From NCBI GenBank assembly GCA_031283515.1, contig JAITBS010000153.1, positions 1 through 7,048 on the forward strand: a stretch of 7,048 nt of DNA, written 5' to 3'. This DNA is from Planctomycetaceae bacterium (GTDB lineage: Bacteria; Planctomycetota; Planctomycetia; Pirellulales; Thermoguttaceae). The notes under the pieces are model-generated. The model searched no databases. It was given only the letters and a program-made list of their open reading frames with translations, and was not told the origin of the DNA. Below, one piece after another: positions 1 through 6,242 of this stretch; positions within the stretch are counted from its first letter, which is position 1, and each line of letters starts with the position of its first letter. Made by a program: the position numbers and the translations under genes.

Positions 1-189
1 TGACTTGGATTGCTAGCAATCTGACTTGGATTGCTAGCAATCTGACTTGGATTGCTAGCAATCTGACTTGGATTGCCGGCAATCTGACTTGGATTGCTAG
101 CAATCTGACTTGGATTGCCGGCAATCTGAGTTGAATTGCCGGCAATCTGAGTTGCAGCACCGGCAATCGAACTCGAACTGCTGATAATT
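1..189. repeat. 21-bp tandem repeat array of palindromic units (left end outside window)
   Basis: Nine consecutive 21-bp units begin at 1, 22, 43, 64, 85, 106, 127, 148 and 169. The first six are nearly identical; the last three decay progressively. Each good unit is a 7-bp spacer (TGACTTG) followed by a perfect 14-bp palindrome, GATTGCTAGCAATC in units 1, 2, 3 and 5 and GATTGCCGGCAATC in units 4 and 6. Unit 7 keeps a 12-bp palindrome with the CCGG core (135-146). The core changes CTAG to CCGG symmetrically, so palindromy survives. The array continues past the left edge of the window, so copy number is unknown. One + strand frame is open through it (positions 3-134, heptapeptide TWIASNL), but that follows from the unit length being a multiple of three. 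The array ends 36 bp before the ribosome binding site of the first small gene. Confidence 0.95.
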
Positions 190-224
190 AGAGTTTGGCA
201 GTGAATACTGATCCAATAGCTGCC

Positions 225-230
225 GGAAGG
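225..230 (+). promoter_or_regulatory. Shine-Dalgarno site of the 65-aa ORF
   Basis: GGAAGG lies 8 bases before the ATG at 239. It supports this start and supports the reality of a gene that has no recognised family. Confidence 0.65.
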
Positions 231-238
231 GTATAAAA

Positions 239-436
239 ATGCTTACTATTAAAGAGCTAGAAGAAAAATATGCCGATGTAATGAACTGTGAGGCGATTAC
301 ACGGTTTAGGAATTGGGTTCCGAAAGAATCGAAATGGGTAGAGCCCACTGAAGAAGAGTGGGCTGCCCGAATAGCCGCTGTCGCTGAAGGTATGAAAAGG
401 CTTATGAAAGACTTAGATGACGGAAAATTCGGCTAG
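239..436 (+). CDS. Small acidic hypothetical protein, 65 aa
   Basis: I do not recognise the family. The product is 65 residues, soluble in appearance, with no signal peptide or membrane segment. It is rich in Glu, Lys and Ala and has three Trp residues (26, 33 and 41). It looks mostly helical: residues 4-14 (IKELEEKYADV) and 38-59 read as amphipathic helices joined by a middle segment, NWVPKESKWVEPTEEEW. The start at ATG 239 is supported by GGAAGG at 225-230. The gene is 85 bp upstream of a second small gene in the same direction, and a strong terminator follows that one, so the two are probably one transcript. The palindromic repeat array lies just upstream and could contain or influence the promoter, though I see no clear -35/-10 pair. 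Small acidic proteins of this kind are common as phage or mobile-element accessory genes, but nothing here proves that. Confidence 0.7.
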   Translation: MLTIKELEEKYADVMNCEAITRFRNWVPKESKWVEPTEEEWAARIAAVAEGMKRLMKDLDDGKFG

Positions 437-510
437 CGGTGGTAGTTGAAATTGAAATCGAAATAAGGCATATTATTATGGTAGGGTTAATTAACGTAAG
501 CTCTAACAAA

Positions 511-516
511 AGGAGA
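511..516 (+). promoter_or_regulatory. Shine-Dalgarno site of the 56-aa membrane protein
   Basis: AGGAGA, 5 bases before the ATG at 522, is a near-consensus ribosome binding site and the best in the window. It is the main reason for calling the very short ORF after it. Confidence 0.8.
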
Positions 517-521
517 GACCA

Positions 522-692
522 ATGTTTGAACTAATTGCGATAGCAGTTGCCGGTTTAGCTGGTAAAGTGATAAACGAAACAAACGGGGGCGATCCGCCAG
601 AGGTGGAGCCGCCTGAATATTTCGTGATTCCGCTACTAGCAATGCCCGTAGGATGGGCGTTGTGTGCTCTTTACATTTGGCTTACTTTATGA
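522..692 (+). CDS. Small two-segment membrane protein, 56 aa
   Basis: This short gene is easy to miss. ATG 522 has an ideal AGGAGA 5 bases upstream and the frame closes at TGA 690-692. The 56-aa product begins MFELIAIAVAGLAGKVINET, a hydrophobic helix at about residues 2-17. A hydrophilic loop, NGGDPPEVEPPEY, follows at 21-33. A second, longer hydrophobic stretch, FVIPLLAMPVGWALCALYIW, runs to the C-terminus (34-56). That gives a hairpin inner-membrane protein with an acidic, Pro-rich loop. No family is recognised. It could be a holin-like or toxin-like small membrane protein, or an envelope stress peptide; the topology alone does not decide. The terminator begins 4 bases after the stop codon, marking this as the last gene of its transcript, presumably shared with the 65-aa ORF upstream. 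Confidence 0.75.
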   Translation: MFELIAIAVAGLAGKVINETNGGDPPEVEPPEYFVIPLLAMPVGWALCALYIWLTL

Positions 693-696
693 GCCG

Positions 697-732
697 AGTG
701 GGGTGAGAAAACAATCTCACCCCATTTTTTTT
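697..732 (+). terminator. Strong rho-independent terminator after the small-gene pair
   Basis: A perfect 9-bp stem, TGGGGTGAG (699-707) with CTCACCCCA (716-724), encloses an 8-base loop. It can extend by two more pairs (A697-T726 and a G-T wobble) and is followed by eight T at 725-732. The T-run is only on the + strand side, so this ends the transcript of the 239-692 genes. The minus-strand ORF ends 17 bp further on in convergent orientation; the opposite side has no T-run and is unlikely to terminate it efficiently. Confidence 0.93.
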
Positions 733-748
733 AGTTAAGATTTGAGAA

Positions 749-1207
749 TTAGTATTGCCGGTTATTAACGTCTTCTTCTTCAAAGTAATGACCGACACCT
801 TCCTGTCCGTAGAACTCAGGAAATTCTTGCCAATACTTTTCGTCGGATTCTCGCAGTCGTCTGTTTTGTTCCGTTACGAGATTGTTTAGTTTAGGCGTCA
901 AAGCCGATTGTATTTGCGGATTAGTGTTATTTTCTAGCGTTTTGTGTGTGCTGTTTATTTGTTCGGTCAGGGTAACAGGACGGTTTGCTGAAATACGATT
1001 TTGTAAGTCGGCGTAGGTATAAAGAGCGTCACTAACGGATTGTCCTAGGAGTAATGCTGGAGAATATCTTGCCGCACTCGATAGACCGCGTGTAATTGTA
1101 ATTGGACTACGGAGAACACCTCTCGTTAGACCGTTAAGTCCTGTGTATTCTCCAGCACCATAAAGTGCTTTACCTGTGGTTACTGTGTTTCGGTGCGTAT
1201 GTTTCAC
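749..1207 (-). CDS. Hypothetical protein, possibly a C-terminal remnant
   Basis: The minus-strand frame is open from 1408 down to the TAA at 749-751 with no ATG. I place the start at a GTG (codon 1205-1207, MKHTHRNTVTTGK), giving 152 aa. A TTG at 1285 would give 178 aa. Neither has a convincing ribosome binding site. I prefer the shorter form because the extra N-terminal residues (GCNGWFCYGVVHGW and similar) come from an AACCAACCGT direct repeat and do not look like protein. The body looks real: a Gly/Ser/Leu-rich stretch (YGAGEYTGLNGLTRGVLRSP), a probable helix around SDALYTYADLQNRI, then a charged, probably helical C-terminus (NRRLRESDEKYWQEFPEFYG) ending in an acidic tail EEEDVNN. No catalytic motif is seen. 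It may be the tail of a larger phage or mobile-element protein that lost its 5' end, or an orphan gene. Confidence 0.5.
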   Translation of the reverse strand: MKHTHRNTVTTGKALYGAGEYTGLNGLTRGVLRSPITITRGLSSAARYSPALLLGQSVSDALYTYADLQNRISANRPVTLTEQINSTHKTLENNTNPQIQSALTPKLNNLVTEQNRRLRESDEKYWQEFPEFYGQEGVGHYFEEEDVNNRQY

Positions 1208-1713
1208 CTGTTGACGGACGGAAATGAAAAACCAACCGTGTACAACACCATAACAAAACCAACCGTTGCAACCGTGGGTTCGCAACTCTTCGGTGAAAGG
1301 TCGCCTACCTGTTAATTGCCAACTGTAAACAAATTCAAAAATATTCCACTGATATATTACATCATCTTTTATGATAGGCGATGTTTCGGCGAAACGTTGC
1401 CTACCTATTCAGGTCGTATCGGTGTTAGCGTTATGAATCAATTGTTGCGATCTTGTTTGGCGGTAAAAGACGTTAGTCCGACGGCAAAAAATACACACTG
1501 AAAAACAGTTTTTTTGCTGATTTTCTGTGATTTTTCGGGAAATTTATTCGTATCTATTCAGTCGTGCTTTTCTTTGAGCGTTTATAAGATGTTGTCGATA
1601 AAAATCTGCCTAAATTATAAACAATTGGCTAAACTTTGTTCTTGCTAATATTTTAGAATTTGTTATTCTACAATGCCGTAAAAATAAGAAGAACAACCTG
1701 TTTATTCCGTTTT
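1208..1713. other. Non-coding stretch before the VWA gene
   Basis: About 500 bp without a supportable gene. It holds an AACCAACCGT direct repeat (around 1230-1265), the REP-like pair described separately (1288-1409), and from about 1500 an A/T-rich tract with T-runs leading to the VWA gene. A 61-codon + strand frame (1316-1501) begins with TTG, has no ribosome binding site and crosses the hairpin, so I do not call it. An extended -10-like TGCTAATAT (1643-1651) sits 63 bp before the VWA start, but its -35 partner is poor. Confidence 0.5.
1288..1409. repeat. REP-like palindrome with a degenerate direct partner
   Basis: Positions 1375-1403 form an almost perfect hairpin centred on G1389: 14 potential pairs, of which two are G-T wobbles, with GTTTCG and CGAAAC meeting at the tip. 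Its right arm and flank (1384-1409, starting TTTCGGCGAAACGTTGCC) recur 96 bp upstream at 1288-1313 (CTTCGGTGAAAGGTCGCC) with about five mismatches in 26. The upstream copy does not fold well. No T-run follows either, so it is not a standard terminator. A short GC-rich palindrome in an intergenic region, with a second related copy, resembles REP/BIME-type extragenic elements. Confidence 0.6.
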
Positions 1714-4047
1714 ATGTTTCGTCTTTCGTTTTATCCTCTTTTTGGCAGTTATTGGATTGTATTTGGGCTTGCCCTTGTTATCGGTATTCTTTTACTGAGT
1801 ATCCGACCTTCCGGCGAACGTGTTCCACATCATGGGCGGACTTGTTTGATGGTATTACGTTTTATTGCGTTTTTTCTACTTCTTTTTGGTATGTTTCGCC
1901 CGACGTTAATTTATACAAAATCACTGCCTCTTGCCTCAACACTGCATATTCTGCTCGACCAATCGGAAAGTATGAGCCGTCCTGACGAATTGGGCGGCAA
2001 TACCCGTTTCCAAGTTGCCAAAGAAGCATTGCTCCAAGCCGTTCCTCAACTCAAACGTTTACAAGAACAGGCGGAAATCAAAGTTTTTGCCTTCGATGCA
2101 ACACTTAGTCCGTTGGAAATTCATGACGGGCTTATCAGCAATATTCCTGAAATTCCTCAAGGAAAAGAAACTGCATTGGGAGCTGTGTTGGATACTGTCC
2201 GTCAAAATTCGTCCGGTAAACGAGTTCTCGGAACGATTTTGCTTTCCGACGGAACACAACGAACCCGCCCGCCGCGTGATCTTTTGCCGCAAGAAGCAGC
2301 AATACGGTTTCGCGATGCCGGAATATCACTTTATTCAATTCCGTTGGGTCAGGCAACCGGAACACCGGATGTTCAGGATATTGCCGTCAACGATATTCAA
2401 GCCAATGATCGGGTTTTTGTCAAAAATGAATTTCTTGTGAGCGGTTCACTCCGAATCACCGGTTACCGGAATAAACCGGTTCCGGTTCAACTCCTCTTCG
2501 AAGATGAATCCGGTACAATGCAATGTGTTGCGGAAATAAACGTCCAAAGCCGTGATGACGGACAAATTATTCCGTTTCGTTTTTCGTCTATTCCGCCCCA
2601 AGCCGGATATTTCAAATATACAGTGTTTGTTCCGCCGCAGGAAAAAGAACTGATCGAAACGAATAATCAACAAAGTTCGTTTGTTCGGGTGATTGACGGT
2701 GGTTTGACAGTTTTGTTTATTCAGGGCGAACGGAATCTGGAGCAGGGACCGCTCATGCAATCTCTAAGTGCTTCTGCTGATATACGGGTTGATTATCGTC
2801 CGATTCGGGTTGGAAAAATCCGAGTGAGCGGGACAAAAAATGAATCGTTTCAAACCCGTCTGGAACGTTTTACGCGGGAACGTCCTTCATGGGTAAATGA
2901 TATGTTCAAATCGGGGGAATACCATGTTTACATTCTTGACGATCTTGATGCGAAAGCGTTTAAGCCGGAGGAGTTGCAAGCTTTAGCGGAGCGGGTTCGT
3001 GAAGGGGCGGGTTTGATGATGCTTGGCGGTTATCATGCGTTTGCGGCAGGCGGTTATGCCGAAACTCCGCTTGCCGATATTTCACCGGTAGAACTTCGCA
3101 ATGTTGATCGTCAACCGTTGGATGCTCCCATCCGGCAAGATATTCATTGGTCATCAACGATTCCGATTCCGATTCTTTTAACACCGGAAGGACGACGGCA
3201 TTATGTTTTGCGATTGATTATGAATCCTGAGAAAAACGCCGAACTCTGGGCAACTCTTCCGCCATTGTTAGGGGCAAACCGATTTGATAAATTGAAAGCC
3301 GGAGCAGTGTTACTTGCGGCGGGTCCGGAAAACCAAAAGATTCTTATTTCGCAATTGTTTGGTCTTGGCAGGGTTCTGGCGTTTGCGGGAGATTCAACCT
3401 ATCGTTGGCGGTATGCCGGATATGTGGAGGAACACAAACGGTTTTGGCGTCAAGTTGTTCTTTGGCTTGCGAAGATGGAATCGGTTATGGAGGGCGATTG
3501 TTGGATTACTACGGATCAGGTTCTTTTTTTGCCGAACGAAACGGTAAAATTTCATGTGTTCCTTCAATCACCGGACGGTAATACTCTCCGAAATTTCACC
3601 GCAACAGCAACAGTAACCAAACCGGATGGTAATCAGGAAGAAGTTGTGTTGGTTGACGAAAACGGAACGCCGACAGGTTCATTCCGTTCGACGGATACGG
3701 CGGGCGATTATACGATTCGGGTTGAAGTTTCGCATGGCTCTCTGCCGCCGGATTCGCCGACACGCCAAGCAACCGCTCGATTTATGGTGTATGACCGGAA
3801 CCTCGAACTCGATAGTCCGGTCGCTTATCCGCAATTATTGAGAAATATCTCAGAACTAACCGGCGGACGCAGCGCAGCTCCTGAACAGTTAGGATCACTT
3901 CTTGACGAACTGATCAAAAAATCAAATGAACTGATCGAAAAACACGAAACAAAACAATCATTATTTGATTCATGGGGATTACTCTTGGCGTTTACCGTCA
4001 TTCTTTGTTTCGAATGGTTTTTAAGAAAATTTTGGGGAATTGTCTAA
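1714..4047 (+). CDS. VWA and glutamine-amidotransferase-like domain membrane protein
   Basis: 777 aa from ATG 1714, chosen over a TTG at 1660 because it places the first membrane helix at the usual distance from the N-terminus; no Shine-Dalgarno site is visible. Two N-terminal membrane helices (about 12-30 and 46-62) precede a VWA domain (about 75-215) with an intact metal-ion-dependent adhesion site: DQSES at 82-86, Thr153 in ETALG, and LLSDG at 176-180. A beta-rich linker follows (about 220-325). Then comes a class-I glutamine-amidotransferase-like fold (about 330-590), with the signature MLGGYHAFAAGGY (436-448) and GRVLAFAGDSTYRW (552-565). No obvious catalytic Cys is seen in it, so it is probably non-enzymatic. 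A beta-sandwich region (about 605-692) and a C-terminal membrane helix (about 753-770) complete it. Planctomycetes commonly carry such proteins beside MoxR-ATPase, DUF58 and BatA-like genes, where they are thought to act in metal-dependent chaperone or envelope assembly. Those partners are not in this window. The exact role is unknown. Confidence 0.92.
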   Translation: MFRLSFYPLFGSYWIVFGLALVIGILLLSIRPSGERVPHHGRTCLMVLRFIAFFLLLFGMFRPTLIYTKSLPLASTLHILLDQSESMSRPDELGGNTRFQVAKEALLQAVPQLKRLQEQAEIKVFAFDATLSPLEIHDGLISNIPEIPQGKETALGAVLDTVRQNSSGKRVLGTILLSDGTQRTRPPRDLLPQEAAIRFRDAGISLYSIPLGQATGTPDVQDIAVNDIQANDRVFVKNEFLVSGSLRITGYRNKPVPVQLLFEDESGTMQCVAEINVQSRDDGQIIPFRFSSIPPQAGYFKYTVFVPPQEKELIETNNQQSSFVRVIDGGLTVLFIQGERNLEQGPLMQSLSASADIRVDYRPIRVGKIRVSGTKNESFQTRLERFTRERPSWVNDMFKSGEYHVYILDDLDAKAFKPEELQALAERVREGAGLMMLGGYHAFAAGGYAETPLADISPVELRNVDRQPLDAPIRQDIHWSSTIPIPILLTPEGRRHYVLRLIMNPEKNAELWATLPPLLGANRFDKLKAGAVLLAAGPENQKILISQLFGLGRVLAFAGDSTYRWRYAGYVEEHKRFWRQVVLWLAKMESVMEGDCWITTDQVLFLPNETVKFHVFLQSPDGNTLRNFTATATVTKPDGNQEEVVLVDENGTPTGSFRSTDTAGDYTIRVEVSHGSLPPDSPTRQATARFMVYDRNLELDSPVAYPQLLRNISELTGGRSAAPEQLGSLLDELIKKSNELIEKHETKQSLFDSWGLLLAFTVILCFEWFLRKFWGIV

Positions 4048-4100
4048 CAAGTTTTTCAGTAACGGTCTCTTTCATTGACAGTTTGAATACTTAGTTCAGG

Positions 4101-4172
4101 TAGTCCGCAGATTTTGTAGATTTCGTAGATTAGTCCGCAGATTTTGTAGATTAGTCCGCAGATTTCGTAGAT
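4101..4172. repeat. Second 21-bp tandem repeat (TAGTCCGCAG type)
   Basis: Units beginning TAGTCCGCAGATTT start at 4101, 4131 and 4152, and the same head begins the inverted repeat at 4173. The units at 4131 and 4152 are exactly 21 bp. The first is 30 bp because it carries an extra 9-bp sub-unit (GATTTCGTA). Units differ by GATTTTGTA versus GATTTCGTA. These units are not palindromic in themselves, unlike the other two arrays. Repeats resembling GCAGATTACGCAG are familiar intergenic sequences in several environmental and gut phyla; I recall that only in general terms. Confidence 0.9.
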
Positions 4173-4230
4173 TAGTCCGCAGATTACGCAGAAAAATAAT
4201 CAGCGAAAATCAGCGTAATCTGCGGACTAA
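4172..4230. repeat. 18-bp perfect inverted repeat closing the second array
   Basis: TTAGTCCGCAGATTACGC (4172-4189) pairs without mismatch with GCGTAATCTGCGGACTAA (4213-4230) across a 23-base A-rich loop that itself repeats TCAGCG. The left arm is a variant fourth unit of the tandem array, so the hairpin joins a direct unit to an inverted one. It lies 125 bp after the VWA stop codon. With no T-run behind it, I do not call it an intrinsic terminator, though it could stabilise or end the VWA transcript. Confidence 0.9.
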
Positions 4231-4502
4231 AATCGGCGTAATTACCAGACTATTGGAATGATGTAATCGAGCGATAAAATAAACGGTTACATTGTTGGCG
4301 GCTGGGAAATATTACGGAAATTTTTAATACCACCTGATTGACGGAAACATATCAATACATTCTACTAATTAATATAAATAATCATGTTATTGGGTGCGAA
4401 CTGTAAACTCATTTAACTTGTTTCAACCCCAATCGGCTGAATCATTGCGAATAACCTAATTTTTTTTTTTAACGGAAAACATTCCGGCAATTCAATGTCA
4501 TT
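4231..4502. other. A/T-rich intergenic region before the DUF1573 gene
   Basis: No ORF or RNA gene is recognisable. Together with the repeats at 4101-4230, this makes a 455-bp gap between two genes of the same direction, so the DUF1573 gene probably has its own promoter. A TTGACG (4338-4343) is the best -35-like box, but the following TACTAA is a weak -10 at poor spacing. A run of ten T occurs at about 4461-4470, shortly before the start codon, with no hairpin in front of it. Confidence 0.5.
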
Positions 4503-5708
4503 ATGTCTTCATTCAAACTAACTATTATTCTTGTTATTTTTTCTGGAGTTGTTGGTATTTTCGTTGGGATTGGGACGGCGATTTCCGCACTCACAATTAA
4601 CGGCTGGAATCCCGAACTGGAATACAAAAAACATGCCGATATTATGTTGGAAGCGGCAGTAAAAGCGTCTAATCCGAATGCCAAAGCATTGGTTGAAAAT
4701 TCTGTTTATGATTTTGGAATTAAGGGAGTTCAGGAAAAAGGGCAACACGATTTTCCGATCAAAAATATCGGTACAGCGGTTCTGACGCTTGAAGTGAACC
4801 GGACAACCTGTACTTGTACCGGCATAGATTTGTCGTTTAAAAGTCTTAAACCTGGTGAAACCGCGATTGCGACGGTTCGTTACGATGCGGAAAGAGCAAC
4901 AACAGGTCCTTATCATCAAGGCGGAACTATTGTAACCAATGATCCGGAAAACCGTGAAATAGTTCTTTCAATTAAGGGGATTTTCACTTCGCCGATTGTT
5001 GTCAGTCCGAGTTCTATTTTGTTTCCAACGATTCCTGCTTCAGAATCTCGTTCTGCTGCGATTCGGTTTTACGGTTTCGAAAAAACTCCACTCCAACTCG
5101 AAAATCCTGAATGGAATGACCATAATCATTTTGAATTTCACATGCAGCCTTCAGAACTAAACGAAGCCGATCAAACCGATTCTATGCGAAAAAACGCCGG
5201 TTCTGTTTATGAAGGCCGTGTAACTGTAAAACCGGGGTTGCCGGTTGGAACGTTTCAGGAAAAATTCTTTTTCAAATCGAATTATTCTAGTGAACCCACA
5301 TTGGAGTTATTTGTTCGCGGACAAATTACCGGCAGCGGAGTTTCCATTTCCGGTACAGGATTTAACAAGGAAACCGGTTCTGTTCTTCTTGGCAAAACTG
5401 TTATCGGACAAAAAATAGTTAAAGACATTGCGATTCAGTTTACAGGAACGACGGTGTTCCGTGCCGACTTAAAAATCAAGGAAATCAAACCGGCGTGGTT
5501 GAAAATAAATTTGTCCGAACCGCGTGATCTTGGTGGTGAATCAGTTCGGCGGCGTTTGTACTCATTAACGCTTGAAGTACCGACGGACGCTCCGGTTTGT
5601 AATTTCCTGAAATCAGACGAAGAAAATGTCGCAATGATTACTCTCGAAACTGGTCTTGACGATACGCCCCTATTAAAACTTCCTGTTCAGTTCGCTGTCG
5701 AACAATAA
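4503..5708 (+). CDS. Membrane-anchored DUF1573 protein
   Basis: 401 aa from ATG 4503; no clear ribosome binding site. One hydrophobic helix (about 6-29, LTIILVIFSGVVGIFVGIGT) is an uncleaved signal anchor or signal peptide that would place the rest outside the cytoplasmic membrane. The DUF1573 core is at about 66-160: VYDFGIKGVQEKGQHDFPIK, then IGTAVLTLEVNRTTCTCTG with the typical Cys pair (103 and 105), LKPGE at 115-119, and the closing TNDPENREIVLSIKG. This is the immunoglobulin-like ASH/MSP-type fold. The second half (about 165-400) is beta-rich and probably forms two further sandwich domains of the same general type (SPSSILFPTIPASE, VLLGKTVIGQKIVKDI). Planctomycetes and Bacteroidetes carry many such proteins; their job is not established, with binding or scaffold roles in the envelope suspected. 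It ends 78 bp before nusB and could be co-transcribed with it. Confidence 0.88.
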   Translation: MSSFKLTIILVIFSGVVGIFVGIGTAISALTINGWNPELEYKKHADIMLEAAVKASNPNAKALVENSVYDFGIKGVQEKGQHDFPIKNIGTAVLTLEVNRTTCTCTGIDLSFKSLKPGETAIATVRYDAERATTGPYHQGGTIVTNDPENREIVLSIKGIFTSPIVVSPSSILFPTIPASESRSAAIRFYGFEKTPLQLENPEWNDHNHFEFHMQPSELNEADQTDSMRKNAGSVYEGRVTVKPGLPVGTFQEKFFFKSNYSSEPTLELFVRGQITGSGVSISGTGFNKETGSVLLGKTVIGQKIVKDIAIQFTGTTVFRADLKIKEIKPAWLKINLSEPRDLGGESVRRRLYSLTLEVPTDAPVCNFLKSDEENVAMITLETGLDDTPLLKLPVQFAVEQ

Positions 5709-5720
5709 ACAATAAACAAC

Positions 5721-5780
5721 AAACAATGAATCGTTAAACAATGAATTGTTTCTAAATCATTGTTCCTAAATCATTGTTCC
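5721..5780. repeat. Stacked short direct and inverted repeats before nusB
   Basis: Two 15-bp direct copies differing at one base, AAACAATGAATCGTT (5721-5735) and AAACAATGAATTGTT (5736-5750), are followed by two exact 14-bp copies of TAAATCATTGTTCC (5753-5766 and 5767-5780). The two pairs share an inverted core, AACAATGA with TCATTGTT, so arms can fold back on each other. AAACAAT-GA-ATTGTTT (5736-5751) is also a hairpin by itself. This fills nearly all of the 78-bp gap and ends 6 bases before the nusB ATG. Confidence 0.85.
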
Positions 5781-5786
5781 TCCAAA

Positions 5787-6230
5787 ATGGAAACCATTAA
5801 TTTACCTCAAGATCGTTCTCAAGGAAAATACACGAATCGAAGTTTAGCGCGAACAGTTGCCTTCCAAATGCTTTATCAGGAAGATCTGAACCCTGGTTCG
5901 CGTGAACAGTTTATTGAATCGTTTTTGCAGCAAGAACTTCCTGATTATGAACCGCTCATGCGTTTTGCGAGAACATTGATCAACGGAACCGCTCAAAAAA
6001 AAGAACAAATTGATACTATATTAACTGATATTATCCAACATTGGTCGTTATCCCGAATCAATGTTACGGAACGAAGTATTTTGCGAATTGCAGTTTATGA
6101 AATTTTGTTTATGGATACCCCCAAACCAGTGGTGATTAACGAAGCCATCGAATTAGCTAAAAAGTTCGGAACAGAACAATCCGCCTCATTCGTCAATGGA
6201 ATATTAAACAAGTTAATAGTTAGTAGTTAG
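5787..6230 (+). CDS. nusB: Transcription antitermination factor NusB
   Basis: 147 aa from ATG 5787, a normal NusB length; a TTG at 5760 would add nine residues encoded by the repeat and is unlikely. NusB binds boxA RNA together with NusE (S10) and takes part in processive antitermination, chiefly on rRNA operons, in the cytoplasm. The all-helical family pattern is clear. The N-terminal basic helix SLARTVAFQMLYQEDLN (19-35) carries the Arg-rich RNA-contact region and the conserved A-x-Q-x-LYQ. WSLSRINVTERSILRIAVYE (86-105) matches the family's W-x-x-x-R-x-x-x-x-ER-x-ILR-x-A-x-YE. PVVINEAIELAKKFGTEQS (114-132) and FVNGILNKL (135-143) are the hallmark C-terminal motifs. No truncation is seen. 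A Shine-Dalgarno site is not obvious. No ribH or other rib gene is visible next to it. Directly downstream (13 bp) begins an inverted-repeat element. Confidence 0.97.
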   Translation: METINLPQDRSQGKYTNRSLARTVAFQMLYQEDLNPGSREQFIESFLQQELPDYEPLMRFARTLINGTAQKKEQIDTILTDIIQHWSLSRINVTERSILRIAVYEILFMDTPKPVVINEAIELAKKFGTEQSASFVNGILNKLIVSS

Positions 6231-6242
6231 TAGTGAATAGTG

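Noticed and set aside
3..134. + strand frame open through the first array (heptapeptide TWIASNL)
   Set aside because: Same reason: a 21-bp unit keeps one frame open. Its upstream part is outside the window, so a real C-terminus cannot be excluded, but nothing supports it.
1..189. CRISPR array
   Set aside because: Units are contiguous with constant 7-bp intervals between palindromes; there are no unique spacers and no cas genes. The same holds for the array at 6312-6495.
97..348. Minus-strand ORF over the first repeat array and the 65-aa gene
   Set aside because: Low-complexity translation of the repeat (NSDCRQ units), antisense to a better supported gene.
1316..1501. 61-codon + strand ORF
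   Set aside because: TTG start, no ribosome binding site, crosses the REP-like hairpin, and the product has no protein-like pattern.
1625..1651. Promoter for the VWA gene (TTGGCT with TGCTAATAT)
   Set aside because: The extended -10 is acceptable, but spacing to the -35-like box is only 15 bp and the A/T-rich context gives many such matches.
4338..4368. Promoter for the DUF1573 gene (TTGACG with TACTAA)
   Set aside because: A good -35-like box but a weak -10 at 19 bp; not distinguishable from chance.
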